Shown: in pieces, positions 24,461 to 37,339 of the stretch | Layout: every line of letters begins with the position of its first letter | How positions within the stretch are numbered: position 1 is the stretch's first letter | Assembly: GCA_025331565.1 (NCBI GenBank) | Contig: JAFREQ010000015.1 | Span: 2,356,001-2,420,000 of the forward strand | From: Holacanthus passer | Taxonomy: Eukaryota; Chordata; Actinopteri; Pomacanthidae | DNA: 64,000 bases | Direction: 5' to 3' | The notes under the pieces: model-generated | Told to the model about the DNA's origin: nothing | What the model saw: the letters and a program-made list of their open reading frames with translations, nothing else | Databases searched by the model: none | Position numbers and translations under genes: made by a program

Positions 24461-25398
24461 AATTACACACGCTCACGTCGGTCATTTTATGTCCCCGTGC
24501 TTTCATGCACATTGGAGCATCCCTGTGCAGAGCTGCATCCTGCGTGACATTGACATCACAGGCCTCCCACGTCTGAAAGGCCTAAAGCAGGGATTGCTTT
24601 AAGTGGACATACACAAAGTGGTGGTGCCACATTGTCACAGCAGGCCCGGGCTGGTGGGGGCGCTCATGCGGAGAGGACGCTGCCATTCTGTCTTAGACGT
24701 CTCTCCGGACAACCTCTGTGCCAGAGCGTCTCCTCCGCTGGATGTCAACACCTATCACGAGATGATCTGTGAGGACTGATCTCATTTGCAGAGAGGTTGA
24801 GAAGAGATCAGATATGCATGGAGGGCGGAGCAGGCCAAGCTGTGTGCACCCCCCCTCCATCTGCCTGGGACAGGGAGATCTTATTGATTTAGTCTCTATT
24901 TGCCCTTTTCATTATGGTCAGGCCTCTTGAGATGGTCATGCTGCAGTGAGCTGGGAGACCACTAGGTGGCAGTAACGACCTGACCACTGAGGCTCCGTGT
25001 TTGGGCCCAGCTCATATTTGACATTGTTTTAGGAAACAACTAATTAAAGAACAGATATTACACCAGGGCTGGATCCTTACAAAAATATTGGGCAGTATGA
25101 TCAGAATATATTAATGTCAGAGGGAAATACTTAAGCTCATTAAAGACATAATTATGGGGGAAAACTCAAAACTCCTGCTTCAAAATGTCTGGGTCTTTAA
25201 ATTCCAAATGTTTTCAGAAAACAAGAGTAGAAGGATCTGGATCAGTTTATCAGGATATTATGAATTATGAGTTATACTGATTTAAAAACTGGCTGACCGA
25301 GCTGCCGTGGTTCATTCCCAGCTCAACCCCTGTGACCTTACCTGACAGAGATAGGATGTGAGAGCAGGGGGATCCAGTAACATCAACATCAGTCCAAC

Positions 25399-25400
<2 letters not shown>

Positions 25401-25438
<38 letters not shown>
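25401..25438. repeat. CT microsatellite
   Basis: (CT)19, uninterrupted, in the dnm3-myoc intergenic region. Confidence 0.95.
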
Positions 25439-25442
<4 letters not shown>

Positions 25443-26279
25443 CATCCCTTTCCTCTCCTGCCAAAGATCCTCTTTCTTGGTATGTAGGGTGACAGGAGAG
25501 TTGCTCAGTATTTAAGGCTTAAAAATATAGGTGGGCCTGTTTTTAGACCTGACAGTCGCTTCAGCAGTGGCCTGTTCACCTACAGCAGCGACACCATTAA
25601 AATGAGGCCCTCAGTGATTCAGGTCATTTTGGGAATTGTGTCAGAACTGCTGGTGAGATTTGCTGGGTTTCAGGGGAGCTGACTATTCTGCACATCATAC
25701 TGAAAGTAGATGAATTTCAAGAAGATAAAGCAGACACTTTTATTTTTCAGAGGGTCACTCCTGTGACAGTATAGTTTGGTAGCTGACAGAAGTACAGATG
25801 ATATAGCATAGAATGGCCTCCAATATCCTATGTCATATATATGAATATAGAAGACAGTGGATTATATATATTGTATTGTATATGCTGCATTACAGTATTA
25901 TTAAATTCATTAAAGCGATACAATTTAGTATAGTATAGTATTACATTACTGCAGTTTTATACTTTTATATATGTTATTTTTATTCCAATATTTCACTTCT
26001 GCACTATTTTATGGGTTATGTCTTAGATTCTTAGAATGATTTTTTCAATACATATGTTATGATCATTGTTGGAGGGAGCCTGAGAAGAAGGATCTTTTTA
26101 TGTGATTTTGAACATTAATATAGCAGCAAACAAATATTTGATATTTAAATATATATTGGAGTGATGGCATCCTGAGTTACACTCCCTCTGTGTGTACTGT
26201 TATCTGAGCTTCTCTGCTGTGTTTTGGTAGCCAGTCCGGCCAGCGTGTGCGTGTTATTGCATGTGAGTCCCTCCCTGTG

Positions 26280-26615
26280 AAGCTGTTGGCCCTCCCTGTG
26301 TTTATAAGAGACTGATGTCTCTCTGTGTTAGTGTTCAGTTCAGCCTCTGAGTGAACTCAGCACTCACCAGAGACTCCAGTTCTTTCTGTAGTTTCCTTCC
26401 AGTCTCTCTTCTTTTTCCCCTCTCCTCTCTGTACGTTCATGAAGTAAAGTACATTTCCACTCCTGTCAGCAACATGGACAAAGAGAGACCACCTGACAGT
26501 GGAGGTCAGCGCACATGCAACTCGCTGCTGCACACGGGTCGAGCGAGCAGCGGCTTCGTCCCTCTGTTCCATCTGGTCCTCCCCACACAACGCTCTGCAA
26601 AAGCCCCCTGATAAG
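26280..26615 (+). promoter_or_regulatory. Candidate TATA promoter with a small downstream ORF
   Basis: TTTATAAG at about 26301-26308 is followed by a GC-balanced stretch. The first ATG (26474) with favourable context (agcaacATGG) opens a 46-codon frame beginning MDKERPPDSGGQRTCNSLLH. A possible donor (gagGTCAGC) follows about 30 nt after the ATG. I recognise neither the peptide nor any downstream exon, so this may be a non-coding promoter-like stretch or the first exon of an unidentified transcript. Confidence 0.2.
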
Positions 26616-28249
26616 AGCGTGAGCTCCTGCACAACAAGCAAGATGGCAGACTGCAATTCAAGGCATTCACATTAATTGACAGCATCAACCTTTAGCCACC
26701 TAAAGCATATTCTACTTGATGTTTTAGGTAACTAACATTAGCAGGATAGCAGAAAACTGATAAATATATTACATGGATTTAGGTCGTTCACCAAATCAAG
26801 AAATAACTCATTACAAAGCTGAATACATTCCTATGGGAAAACAGCATGCAGAGCTAGAATTTTTTCAAATCTAACTAAATGAATTAAGGGTTTACTTCAA
26901 CATTCAGTTTGAAAGAAGCGTGTTTCACTGTGATCAAGGTAAAATTATTGTTTTTGTCAATGTGAGTTTGATGGCTTTGAGAAGAGCAATATAATGGCTG
27001 TTTCTGGTTGGTGGTGTGTTTAGGTCTGAGCTGCTGATGCCCATGTGCGACACCTAGCTGCGGTGAATATCGTACAGAGAACCTTTAAATGAAATGCAGG
27101 ACATGTGCTTGTGTATGTCTGTATGTTATGTTTTGGATAAGAGACAGATGGCGGAGCGCTGGTGGAAAACAAATTATTGGCTTCAGGTCAAAGGGAGGCC
27201 GGGGAGAGCAATCAACATGTTGGTCTCCATTGCCCACTCCATCATCGCCCTGAATCATCCATTACCCATGCTTCACTGCAGCGCTGTGTTTGGACAAGAT
27301 GGTGCTGTCCACTAAGTGACCTTACTGTGTCCGGTTTGAGCGGTACCAGAACATGAGCTGCTGTCGTCAGTAAGGGCGCTGTTTTCTTAGAGAGCCCAAC
27401 AAGAAGACGCACGCAAAGCTCCCGGCACAGCTGTTGAATTTGATACAGACTTAGATTTAAATCTGCTTACAGGAAAGGAATTCGGTCGACCTTGCCCTTT
27501 CTTCCTTTCTCAAATGAGATTTCAAGGCCGCTGAGATGAGCTGAGGAGAAATACATGAGCTCCTGTCATGTCAAGATGAAAATAGACTGGTCCAAGGTTG
27601 CAAACCACTCATGGCTCAACCGTTCGTGGAAAATATTTCAATGAACAGACTCGCATTTTTAGTTAATTTTCCTCTCTTTAGCTCATTTGGTGGCATAGTT
27701 GCTAAATCTAAGCCTGACTCACAGTGGAGCGTCACAGTGGAAGGGCCCTGTTGTTAAACTCATCAGTGAGGGGGGGGAGAAAGAGTGGCCCCCATTATGT
27801 AACGCACACCTTTAAACAGGCCAGTCACATACTGCACAACACACACACACATGCACACACACGCACACAACACGACGATGAAATGACAGTTTAGGTTGGA
27901 AAAGAGGAATTTACTGAAACTATTAGGAACCAGTTGAATCCTGTAAACCCATACTTATAAAAACAGCATGCTTGGAGGGTGATGCTCTGAGATATTACTG
28001 GAAGTGCAATGAGCTGGAATTCCATTTTACACTGTATATTTAGATGATGTAATGTTACAGACAGACACAAACATTGGCCATAGACAATTTACAAGGTGTT
28101 ACTTAGAGATATTCTCAGCCGAACCTCAGTTTCTCTGATTGTTCACTCTCAGTCTATTTCATAAATGAACTGCTTTATTTATTTATTTCGTACAGATAGT
28201 GATGAATTGCAATAACTTACGCTAAGACTTTTCATCTACCTCCATCATC

Positions 28250-28400
28250 AAGTCAAAAATTCACTTTGTCCAAATTTTGGTTTATGACCAAATACCGGCA
28301 AAACTAATTACATTCCTATCAGCCTCAACCCTTTGTGTTTAGTGCCAATTAGCACTAAGATGGTGACACATTTAACTCAAAGCACAATGCAAGTCACCTG
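28250..28400. repeat. Dispersed fish repeat, single copy
   Basis: Shares phrases such as ttggtttatgaccaaatacc, gcaaaactaatt, atcagcctca and ctaagatggt with the block at 31.89-32.04 kb. It is therefore a second diverged copy of the same family. Confidence 0.7.
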
Positions 28401-29928
28401 TTAATCAGCGTAATCAGTCCTATGACATTTTCTTTCTTGATTTTTCTGTGTGGACAAGGTTTCCGTGGGTGATACTGATTTATTTGTCGGCCCGCCTATG
28501 ATGGCTATCACTGCGTATACCATCATCTTTTACTATTTCCATCTTTTATTTTGAAATTCTCATAGAGAGACAGACACAAAAACTGCTACATCCTGGGCAG
28601 TGAGTCTTCTGTGTCGATGTCATGTTGCACTAGTAGGCGTCATAGAAAGTTAATCCAATTAAAATCATCAAAATAAACATCTGTTTCATTTGTTCAGTCA
28701 ATACAAAAACTCAGGTAATAAGTAATGAGTGTAATAAGATGAAGTGTATTTCTTATTACTTTCTTATTACTTGCAGCTCCGACCTGTAAAGGACACCAAG
28801 TGTTCAATAGTTTGCATCTGATGTGGGTTTTTTATGTCCATCTGTGTTCTCACAAAGGCTCTGGTGCCATGTCTGCATCAGTAATGAGAACCTCTGGTGG
28901 AACACCTGTACCGAGCTGTCAAAGACCAAACAACACCTACTGTGCTGCTGCGAGGCTGAGGTTTCGCGTGTGTAGGCGTGTGATCCAATGTGATTATACC
29001 CTCAGAGCGCAGCAGACAGGAGGCCATTTTTAATGCTTTTCTCAGAAACACCTCACGCAGACCCCCAGTGGGCCCATTTATTGAAAATTTATAGAACTGT
29101 AACACTAATTATATTCTATGCAATCGATGGCTCACTATAAATCAAATGCAACCAATGTGAGCTTCTGCAGCTTCATCACAACATGTGCAAAGCCTCAAAA
29201 CTGTTGACAAAATGTCACCTATACGTTGAAGTGGGAGGTGGTGTCCGAGGATGTTAAACCACTGAGTGCTCGACACTCTTCTCATGAGGAAATGTTTCAT
29301 GTCCGCATCACATTGCACACCAACAAGCCAGACTGGCACCCATGTAAATGCACGTTACGCAACACTTCACACCTGTAAATGCACGTCTGGGGAGCCAATG
29401 ATTGTTCGGTGAGGGTGTTGCCACTGGAAAACCGATGTTGTCATTGTCTTAATGACTCTGGCACATCGTCTAAAACTGCTACCAGGCCCACTTTCCTGCC
29501 CCGACTCCCTCCCAATCAGATTGTAGCAGCTCCTGTGTAAACAGCTCCGATGGTGAGGATTTCATTTTCCACATGTCTGTCCTGATTCTACAGTCACACT
29601 GTTTCTCTCATCTGTTGTGTTTTCATTCTGCGATGCCAATGTCCCCAACAGCCCTCCTACCTGTTTCCTGTTGCATAATATTATGTAATTCATATTCAAA
29701 CAAATGCTGCAATAAAGTGTTCCTTCAGAGTTAAATAGTGGAAATCCTGTTCTGCCAAGAATTCTGGGATTGTACTTTGAAAGGGCTTTTTTGAAATATC
29801 TACCAAAATAACTATGATGTCTAGTATTTTTCGCTGCTTTCTCCAGCTGATAGTATTATAGATCACCATTTTTATAAACAGCTGAAAGTGAGAGTGACAG
29901 TTATGTATCTATTTTACAGTCTTTAAGA

Positions 29929-30200
29929 CAGTGGCTGCTAATCTGGGGGTCAAGACCAAAAATAAGTGCAAAAATAAATCCCAAGTGTCACATTTAATAC
30001 TTGAGAGATGAGAAAGAAAAGTTATTTTTTTACACACAATTGCTGTTTCTTACTTCTCTTTTACTTTTGCTTTTGTTCTTAAAAAAAACAACAATTAAAA
30101 AAAAAAAAAATCTAAATTCAGACCGTAACCTGTGATGAGGGGGTCACATGTTCACATTGCTTCATTGTAAGGATTAAGCCAAAAGGGTTGGGAACCACTG
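29929..30200. mobile_element. Non-autonomous hAT-like element (MITE)
   Basis: The left end reads cagtggctgctaatctgggg. The right end reads aaaagggttgggaaccactg, whose reverse complement starts cagtggttcccaaccc. The two therefore form imperfect terminal inverted repeats of the common hAT type. The interior is AT-rich with no transposase. The flanking 8-mers (ctttaaga and cttaaatc) match at only 5 of 8 positions, so the target duplication has decayed or the edges are off by a base or two. Confidence 0.6.
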
Positions 30201-31429
30201 CTTAAATCGGCTATAATCAAATCTTTATGATTACAACGTATGAAAGCTCTAAAAACACAAAACACAAGAAACACGAAACTCTAAAAACCTGCTGTACACT
30301 ACCTGCCCAGCACCAAACAACAGACAGACACACAGAGTTGGTGGAGACCAAAAACAGAGCTCATTATAGAGTCATTATAAACTCACCTTTGTGCAGCCAA
30401 ACATTGTTTCAGTCCCAGAGTTTTCAAACATATCACTTATGTCTGACTTAAATTTGGATAAATGGGTATACAATGGCGTAAGATATAGAATAGTTGAATT
30501 CGATGGAATGATATAGCTATGGAATAAACCTACTTAAGGGGAAATAAAATGGGAACACTGGATATTTAAAGTTTTGGAAAAAAATAAAAGTTAAGCAACA
30601 ATCATATGTGGTAGTAAATGTACTTTATATAAATGTAACTACAGAAAAGCATGAGCACTGTAACACACTATAAGAATCATCATCATTAGAAAATGTATTC
30701 TTAGCTCAAGATGTACATGTTGAGTATTTCACCAGACAAACACCGAGTTCTGTCTCCCAGCAGAGCTCGAACGCATGTGGAAGAGGTCGTGCATACGTTG
30801 CGATCCCCTGTTCTCTTTTTTTACAGGTCGTCTGAGTCGTTAGGTTACATAAGAAGAAACACACCTCGGTGGTAAAAACACTGTGGGATCCCGGTGACTG
30901 TTCGTGGGCTGTAAAACAGACAGGTTAACAAGGCAGCGGGTTGATCTTGTGGAACCAAACACAGATGTGCGCCGAGAGCTGCTTTTCAGAGTAAACTGAT
31001 TTATTGCCGATGGTATTTGTATTAAATATTTTGCCATGAGGGGCAGCATGTGGAGGAAGGAATGAAAAGAACAGGGAAGGACTGAGAGGAAGTGCTACCA
31101 GTTCATAACTGCAACTAATGGCCTTGTCCCCCCTCCGAGAGCAGAGAAATGGTTTTTGCACACACTTGTACAATGGGTACACTTGTGTTGGTGATATATT
31201 TGCTATTTCCCCTCTCCGTTCAGCACAGAACGTCTCAGACATATCATGTGTGGACAGTTGGTGGGTCACATGCCTCGTGTAAAGGGTAACAAGACAGCAG
31301 AAAAGAAAGGGGATGACTTTGATAATAAAAAGTTTTGGGTTCCACTATAATGTGTCCAGTCACATAAAAACTGTTGACTTTAATGTTTAGCTTTATAATC
31401 CAGGTTTAAAACTGTACTCACAGCATGAC

Positions 31430-32080
31430 TCTAAAGGATTAGACTGAAATTTCTCAACAACTATTGGATGAGTTGCTGGAGAATTTTGTACAGACATTCA
31501 TGGTCGCCAGAAGATGAACACTACTGACTGTGTGTTGATCCCCCGACTTTTCCCGTAGTGCCACCGTGAAGTTCACATTAATGTTGGATCAATTGTCATG
31601 AAATTTTGTACAGATATCCATAATGCCTTTACAATGAATCCTGATGACTCTGCTGCAGCACCTGACTTTACTTAGTCAGGTTTTTTAATTTATTTTATTA
31701 TATATTTCAACATCTACTTGACAATTTGGCACAAAAGCTTCTCCAGATATTCATGGTTCCCAGATGATGAACCCTTCAGCACCACCATGAGGTTGACATT
31801 TGCATGTTTGACTTAAATACTCGATGGACTGCCATGAAGTTTGGTTCACACATTCATATTCTCCTTAGGATGACATGTAAAAACTTTTTTGTCCAGTACT
31901 TTGGTTTATGACTAAATACCTGCAAAACAAATCTCATCAGCCTCAGCTGTCCATTAGCATCAAGTAGGAACATGCTACGCTAAGATGGTAAACATGGCAT
32001 ACAGTATGATCACCTGCATGAAGCAACACTCTGGCTCTGCATTGTGGGATTGATAGCAGAAAATAATGTGTATGCCATGG
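31430..32080. repeat. Array of diverged dispersed-repeat monomers
   Basis: Recurring phrases such as 'gaaattttgtacagatatcc', 'attttgtacagacattcatgg', 'ccagatattcatggttccca' and 'caccaccatgaggttgacat' occur about every 100-150 bp. They end in the 'ggtttatgactaaatacctg ... ctaagatggt' module. This is a common fish repeat built from near-tandem modules. It ends about 0.7 kb upstream of the myoc TATA box. Confidence 0.7.
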
Positions 32081-32798
32081 ATGAACTGTTTTCATTCCAT
32101 TACATATTTTTGAGGACACTATGTAGTGGATACATTTACACTCTGGAAATTAGGACAAATAAAATGACAGTAAACATGGTGCACTGTACGGTAAATATCC
32201 CCACGTAGGGATGATGGCATGTGGATTTTATGTGAGTTTGGTAGGAAGAAAGGAAAAGCAGCCTCACCATGTCTCCATTCCTGTCCAGCCTGTCCTCCTG
32301 TGCCAGACATCCTGTCCAGCTGTACAGAAGAGCACCAGTGTGCTTTCAGCTTGCCTTGCTGCCGAACCCGGTCGGCAACTGTTGGCTCCAGATTCCCGGA
32401 CTGCCACGCCCTCGCTCTCGAGCCCATATTTCACCCTGCACCGGGGTCATAAACCGAGTTTGCGGTCAATCACATGGTGGTTTATTAGTAAAACTATCAG
32501 TTGCAGAGGAAGTAAACAGCCCAGCAGCTGACAACCTGCAGACACATAAAGAGATGCTGCCCAGTCAAAACAACCTGCAGAGACATACCAAGAGCTGAGA
32601 CATGATGGAAGAATTCCCTACAGGAAAAAACAAGCATTGAAATTGTGCATTTTTCCCACTGATACTGTGTGATTTTCACGTTGTTTGTCGCTTTCAGCCC
32701 AGCAAGAAGAAGACACACACGTGGACCTTCACACACTCCACACCCTCCTGGATGTTTCCCTCCCTGCCACACTCCTCGTCCCCTCCCACCCTCCACTG

Positions 32799-32806
32799 TA
32801 TAAATA
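32799..32806 (+). promoter_or_regulatory. myoc: TATA box of myoc
   Basis: TATAAATA, 161 nt upstream of the myoc start codon. Transcription starting about 30 nt downstream would give a leader of about 130 nt. Mammalian MYOC is also driven by a TATA promoter. Confidence 0.7.
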
Positions 32807-32966
32807 TCCTTCTCTCAGCATTGCTGGGATTCAGACACTGACCTGCACTGACCAGGGTGAGAGGAGACCAGCTAAAGAAAGCAAGAAAAAGTAGACACTC
32901 TCTGCTGAACAGTTGCATCCCTGCACATTTTCCCCAACTAGAATCGACCCAGTCTCACCTTCCAGG

Positions 32967-34989
32967 ATGTGGATCCAGGTGTTCTTCTTCAGTCTGTCCT
33001 GCTTGATTTTGTCCAGCCAAGGCCAGACCCAGGACAGAGCCTCCCTCCACCGCTCTGATGACCAGGCCGGACGCTGCCACTACACCTTCACCGTGGCCAG
33101 TCCTGAGGAGTCCAGCTGCTCCGGAGGCAGCACGAAGCCGGAGATGGATGGAGTCCTGTCTCGTCTCACCCTGCTGGAGGCCTTGGTCAGCCGGCTCATA
33201 GCGGGAGAGGACGGAGGCGCCGTCGGTGGGGGGGGTGTCCAGGAAGCTCACTCCCAGCTGCAGCAGGACAAGGAGCGTCTGAACAGGCAGGTCCAGGAGA
33301 TGCAGAGCAGGCTGGACGAGCTGAGTCGGGAGGCAGAGAGCCTGAGGCAGAGACCCTGCCAGCAGACACACACCTCAGGGGGAGCTCAGCATGATAACAG
33401 ACCCGCCAGTGGTATGTACAGTGCATCAGAGAGTAAAGGGAAAACACACACGCATCAAAACTTCAACTCTTCTCAAATGCCCAAATTTTCTCTTAGCCAC
33501 TAAAAATGTGTTGTGGCATTCAATGAGTTCTCTTTTAGGGGAAGCTGATAAGAACACAAACATGTTTTTTCTTCACATTTTGTTCCCCTTCTGTGTTTGT
33601 TTCAATAAATGTCTTTGTGGTTGACTTAGGCTATGAAAAGTCCCCTGGGAAGACAGGTCAGGTTGCAGTTAGCTGTCCCAGGTTGAGTAAGGGGATTGGA
33701 ATTTACAGCACAGACTCCTCTTTTACGGCTTTGTCACTCATGCATGTCTGTTTATGTGAGTCTGATCATTTTGAGGGGAGTAGCAGGGGGTTATAGGAGA
33801 AACCTGCTGTGCTCTGAGCCAAATAAATAAGACGCTTAGACTTTGATGTTGGGACTGACCATGGTCTCTTTTGTCATGTTCTACTCAAAATACCTTCCCA
33901 GTCTGTGCTTTTTTGTAATATTTTACTTTCCCTCTGTCGCTTCCAGATCCAGCATTTGATTTTGGGAATGGTGCGTACCAGGAGATGAAGGCTGAGGTTA
34001 CAGAGGTTCCAGCATCCCACCTCATTCCTGAAGGAAATTACAGCTTCACAGGTAAAGTTTGGGTTTCACTGATGCCAGTGTAGCTGCTCTAATGGGCCCA
34101 GAAGTGGGTGTGGATGCAAATTAATGCCTTCGAAAGTATCTTAAACGCAGCAAATACCATGAAATTTAAGTCTGTCTTTTCTCCAGGCTGTGGAGATGTG
34201 CAGTCAGTGGGAGAGCCTGTGTTGCACAGGAAGGCTGACAGTATCACAGGGAAGTATGGAGTTTGGCTGCAGGATCCGGAGCCCCAGGGCCCTTACTACA
34301 CCAACAAGACCGTGTGGCGAATCGACACAGTGGGTAAAGATGTCCGTCAGCTCTTTGCATATGAAGACATGGATCAGTTCTCCCGAGGCTTCCCCACGAA
34401 GGTCCTGGTCCTGCCGGAGCCGGTGGAGAGCACGGGGGCAACCATGTACCGCGGCTCCCTCTACTACCAGCGCAGGCGCAGTCGCACCCTCATCCGTTAC
34501 AACCTGGCCTCTGAGAGCCTGGCATCACGCCTGGACCTGCCTCACGCCAGTTTCCACGGCCAGCACCCGTACTCCTGGGGCGGCTACACCGACATCGACC
34601 TGGCGGCGGACGAACAGGGCCTGTGGGCCATCTACAGCACAAACAAGGCGAAGGGCGCGATCGTGGTTTCCCAGCTGGACCCCGAGAGCTTGGAGGTCAA
34701 GAAGACGTGGGAGACCAACATCAGGAAGAACACGGTGGCCAACGCTTTCATGGTGTGCGGACGCCTGTACACGGTGGCCAGCTACACTGCGCCCAACACC
34801 ACCATCAACTACATGTTTGACACAGCCACCGGTGTGGGGCGGGCCATTTCCGTGCCCTTCAAGAACAAGTATCGTTACAACAGCATGGTGGACTACAACC
34901 ACGCCCAGAGGAAGCTGTACGCCTGGGACAACTTCCACATGGTCACCTACGACATCAGACTGGGCAGGGCCAGCCACGGCAGCAGATAA
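32967..34989 (+). CDS. myoc: Myocilin, secreted olfactomedin-domain glycoprotein
   Basis: Secreted extracellular protein with an olfactomedin (OLF) propeller, best known from human eye trabecular meshwork and glaucoma. Exons: 32967-33411, 33947-34051, 34187-34989 (1353 nt, 450 aa), the same three-exon plan as human MYOC. Residues 1-20 are a hydrophobic signal peptide. DDQAGRCHYTFTVASPEESS (31-50) matches a motif specific to the myocilin N-terminus. About 92-129 is a coiled coil (QLQQDKERLNRQVQEMQSRL). OLF runs from about 184. C185 and C374 (MVCGRL) fit the single OLF disulfide. GGYTDIDLAADEQGLW, the NAF of NAFMVC and SMVDYN carry the expected calcium-site positions, with V replacing the mammalian I in the last. 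The linker region is shorter than in mammals (450 versus about 504 aa). Convergent with plpp6. Confidence 0.96.
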
Positions 34990-35254
34990 AGAGAACACAC
35001 GCAGAAACTGCTGTTTACAGGACTGTGCTGAGGCAAGAGCAAGTGAATGAGATAAAAAACATATAATCATTTGCTCATTAAAATCTATTTTTTCTATTAC
35101 TATTGTAAATAAGATCATTGTGACAATAGAAATGTATTCGTAAAGCAGGTTCATGTAGCTGTGATAGAGTGATCGTTACAAACAGTAATCATGGTTTAGA
35201 ATTGTGAGATATTTTTGTTAACCGTCCATAAATGTTCTTGTTATTTAAGTTCTC

Positions 35255-35260
35255 AATAAA
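35255..35260 (+). terminator. myoc: Polyadenylation signal of myoc
   Basis: AATAAA 266 nt after the myoc stop codon, followed within about 25 nt by a GT-rich stretch (ggcttgtttgtgtc). Confidence 0.7.
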
Positions 35261-35289
35261 ACATTTATAAAATTGCACACCGGCTTGTT

Positions 35290-36960
35290 TGTGTCATAAT
35301 TTGGTTTGCAGTTAAATCTTTAAAAAATAACTGATAAAACAATTAGGGCTTTACAATCCTAATATTTGTGTTCACTCCAGTGACGGAGTGAACACTGTGA
35401 TATAATAGTGACTGTACATACTACAGATGCATTTAGTGTGTATGTGTGTGTGTATCTTCTCCACACGCAGCAAGAGATAATATTAAATATGTATGAAACG
35501 TTTGCTTTGTGTGGTTTATGAAAGGTATTAATTAAATATGGTCTCAATTCACCACATGTGGGCACCAAATAGTATAACAATGCTGAACTAAAAATACACA
35601 TCTAAAATGTGAGCCATCAAGCTGGAGGCCAGATCAGATACTCTAAGCAACCGAGAGTGCCCCTGATTTTTAATTCTAAGTGTTTTTACTAGAACAACAA
35701 TATTTGAGCGGGGATCTCATATATATTCTGATTTATTAAAAGGCCAAGATATTAAACCTAACATGTGTTCCTCCATCATGGCTCCAGAAGATGATGAAAT
35801 CCAGTACACATGGACCAGGCACCTATAATATTCCATGTTATTCCCATGTTAGTACAAATGACACACTTGTGCTCCCTATGGGTGTGAGCTCCGCATCAAG
35901 GAGCCGAGAAATCCCCTGTGTCGCAGCGGTCGGTCATCATGAGAAGACCTTAACAAAGTAAACCTTATGGACTATACGTAGAGATGACCCAAGTAAAGTC
36001 GGTGGACTCTACTTGATCTTGATCATCTGATAATTAAAACTGATGTTTGTGAAGAACCTAGGGCAGCTTTTGTGTTTCATCATCAGTCTATAGGTTATGA
36101 CTGTTACTTGTAAGTGATAGTACACTACCACTAAATTGGGGAAGAAGACTTTCTTATTATAAGCAGCCACTTGTTCACCCCTGTTACACTGTACGTAGAG
36201 AGTAGTTTTCAGTAAGTATTTCACGAAACATTAATACTGTACTTTGAGTATTGTAATCTAAAGTGTTACAGAGATTTTTGGTGAAATGTCACCAACTGCT
36301 CCTTCAGCTCCTTCAGTTATTACTGCCTGGGTTTGTAATAGGGCTTGTATTTCTTGTTTACTGTATTAATGAGGACTCCTGTCTTTAGACCACGCACACA
36401 TGACAGATGGATAATCTTTAAAGACTGTGATCAGTACAAACACACATCTAGTCTCTGTGTCCTGACCTGGCAACTGTTTGCATCAGCATCATGAATACAC
36501 AGTTTATTCTACTTCAATCACGCTCCGCCAGCTCTCTGGATTATCAGTTTAAAGGCAAAATCACCAGGTTTTTGCATAGTTTAGCGTGGAAATTACACTT
36601 GTAAGTTAAAGATGGTGGTTGGCAGCACAGATTAACAACAGTGTAAGGGGAGAGGGGATATATTATAATGACAGTCAGGAGACTCAGCAGCAGCAGCTGA
36701 TGGAAACTTGGGTGAGTGTGAGTTGACTTCCCCCCCCACCAGTGTTCACACAAACACAGTAAACCCGCTGCGGATTGTTTCAGCTCACGACTAAACCACA
36801 CAGCCCTTATGGGACATTGTGCCACCACATACTGAGATGAAACTCTGACTGTATCGGGAAGCAGTGTGCCAGTGTCATTTTCATACAGTGGTCACAGCTT
36901 TCATATTCAACCAGAAATGTACTCACTGTGTCAGTAAGAACTACATCTGTAAATGTACGC
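35290..36960. other. Interval between myoc and plpp6 3' ends
   Basis: Non-coding AT-rich DNA between two converging genes. I see no exon or RNA gene. Some of the right half may be plpp6 3' UTR. Confidence 0.6.
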
Positions 36961-36966
36961 AGTATG

Positions 36967-36972
36967 TTTATT
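36967..36972 (-). terminator. plpp6: Candidate polyadenylation signal of plpp6
   Basis: Plus-strand tttatt reads AATAAA on the minus strand, about 370 nt past the plpp6 stop codon. A second tttatt lies at about 36983. Which is used cannot be told. Confidence 0.4.
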
Positions 36973-37339
36973 TTAATTGGTTTTTATTTAAAAAGGGCTC
37001 TAATTAAATTCAGCTTTGCTTTTGGCATTGTAAGTCCATGCATCATCAACACCATTGTGCAAATAAGCTGCATGTGAATCTTAATGAGATATGTTACAAC
37101 CCACCGGTGACCAGCCAAGCCATCCATTTCAAAATTTCTCTCACTCTGTAAAAAAAAAAAAAAATAATAAAGAGAACACAAACAAATGCACATAAAAACA
37201 GATACAGAAAATATAAGCAGACTGAAGTAACTGATATAGTCCAATAAATAATAAAGTTCACTTTTTATAACAGCAGGGAATTTCTGAATTAAACACACTC
37301 ATGCTACACATTTTCCCCACACACTCAGTTCCACCAAAC

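Larger units (their letters stand above)
24470..32790. other. Intergenic interval between dnm3 and myoc
   Basis: About 8.3 kb between the divergent dnm3 and myoc genes with no coding exon I can recognise. It contains a CT microsatellite, a TATA-bearing segment near 26.3 kb, an hAT-like element near 30 kb, and dispersed fish repeats near 28.3 and 31.4-32.1 kb. The mammalian neighbours VAMP4 and METTL13 are not seen here. Confidence 0.7.

Noticed and set aside
34190..35050. Long 286-codon open frame overlapping myoc in another frame
   Set aside because: It is the out-of-frame shadow of the GC-rich OLF exon. The product is compositionally biased (S, T, R, W) and unlike any family, while the overlapping frame is clearly myocilin.
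34525..35154. 209-codon minus-strand frame opposite myoc exon 3
   Set aside because: Antisense of conserved OLF codons. No family resemblance.
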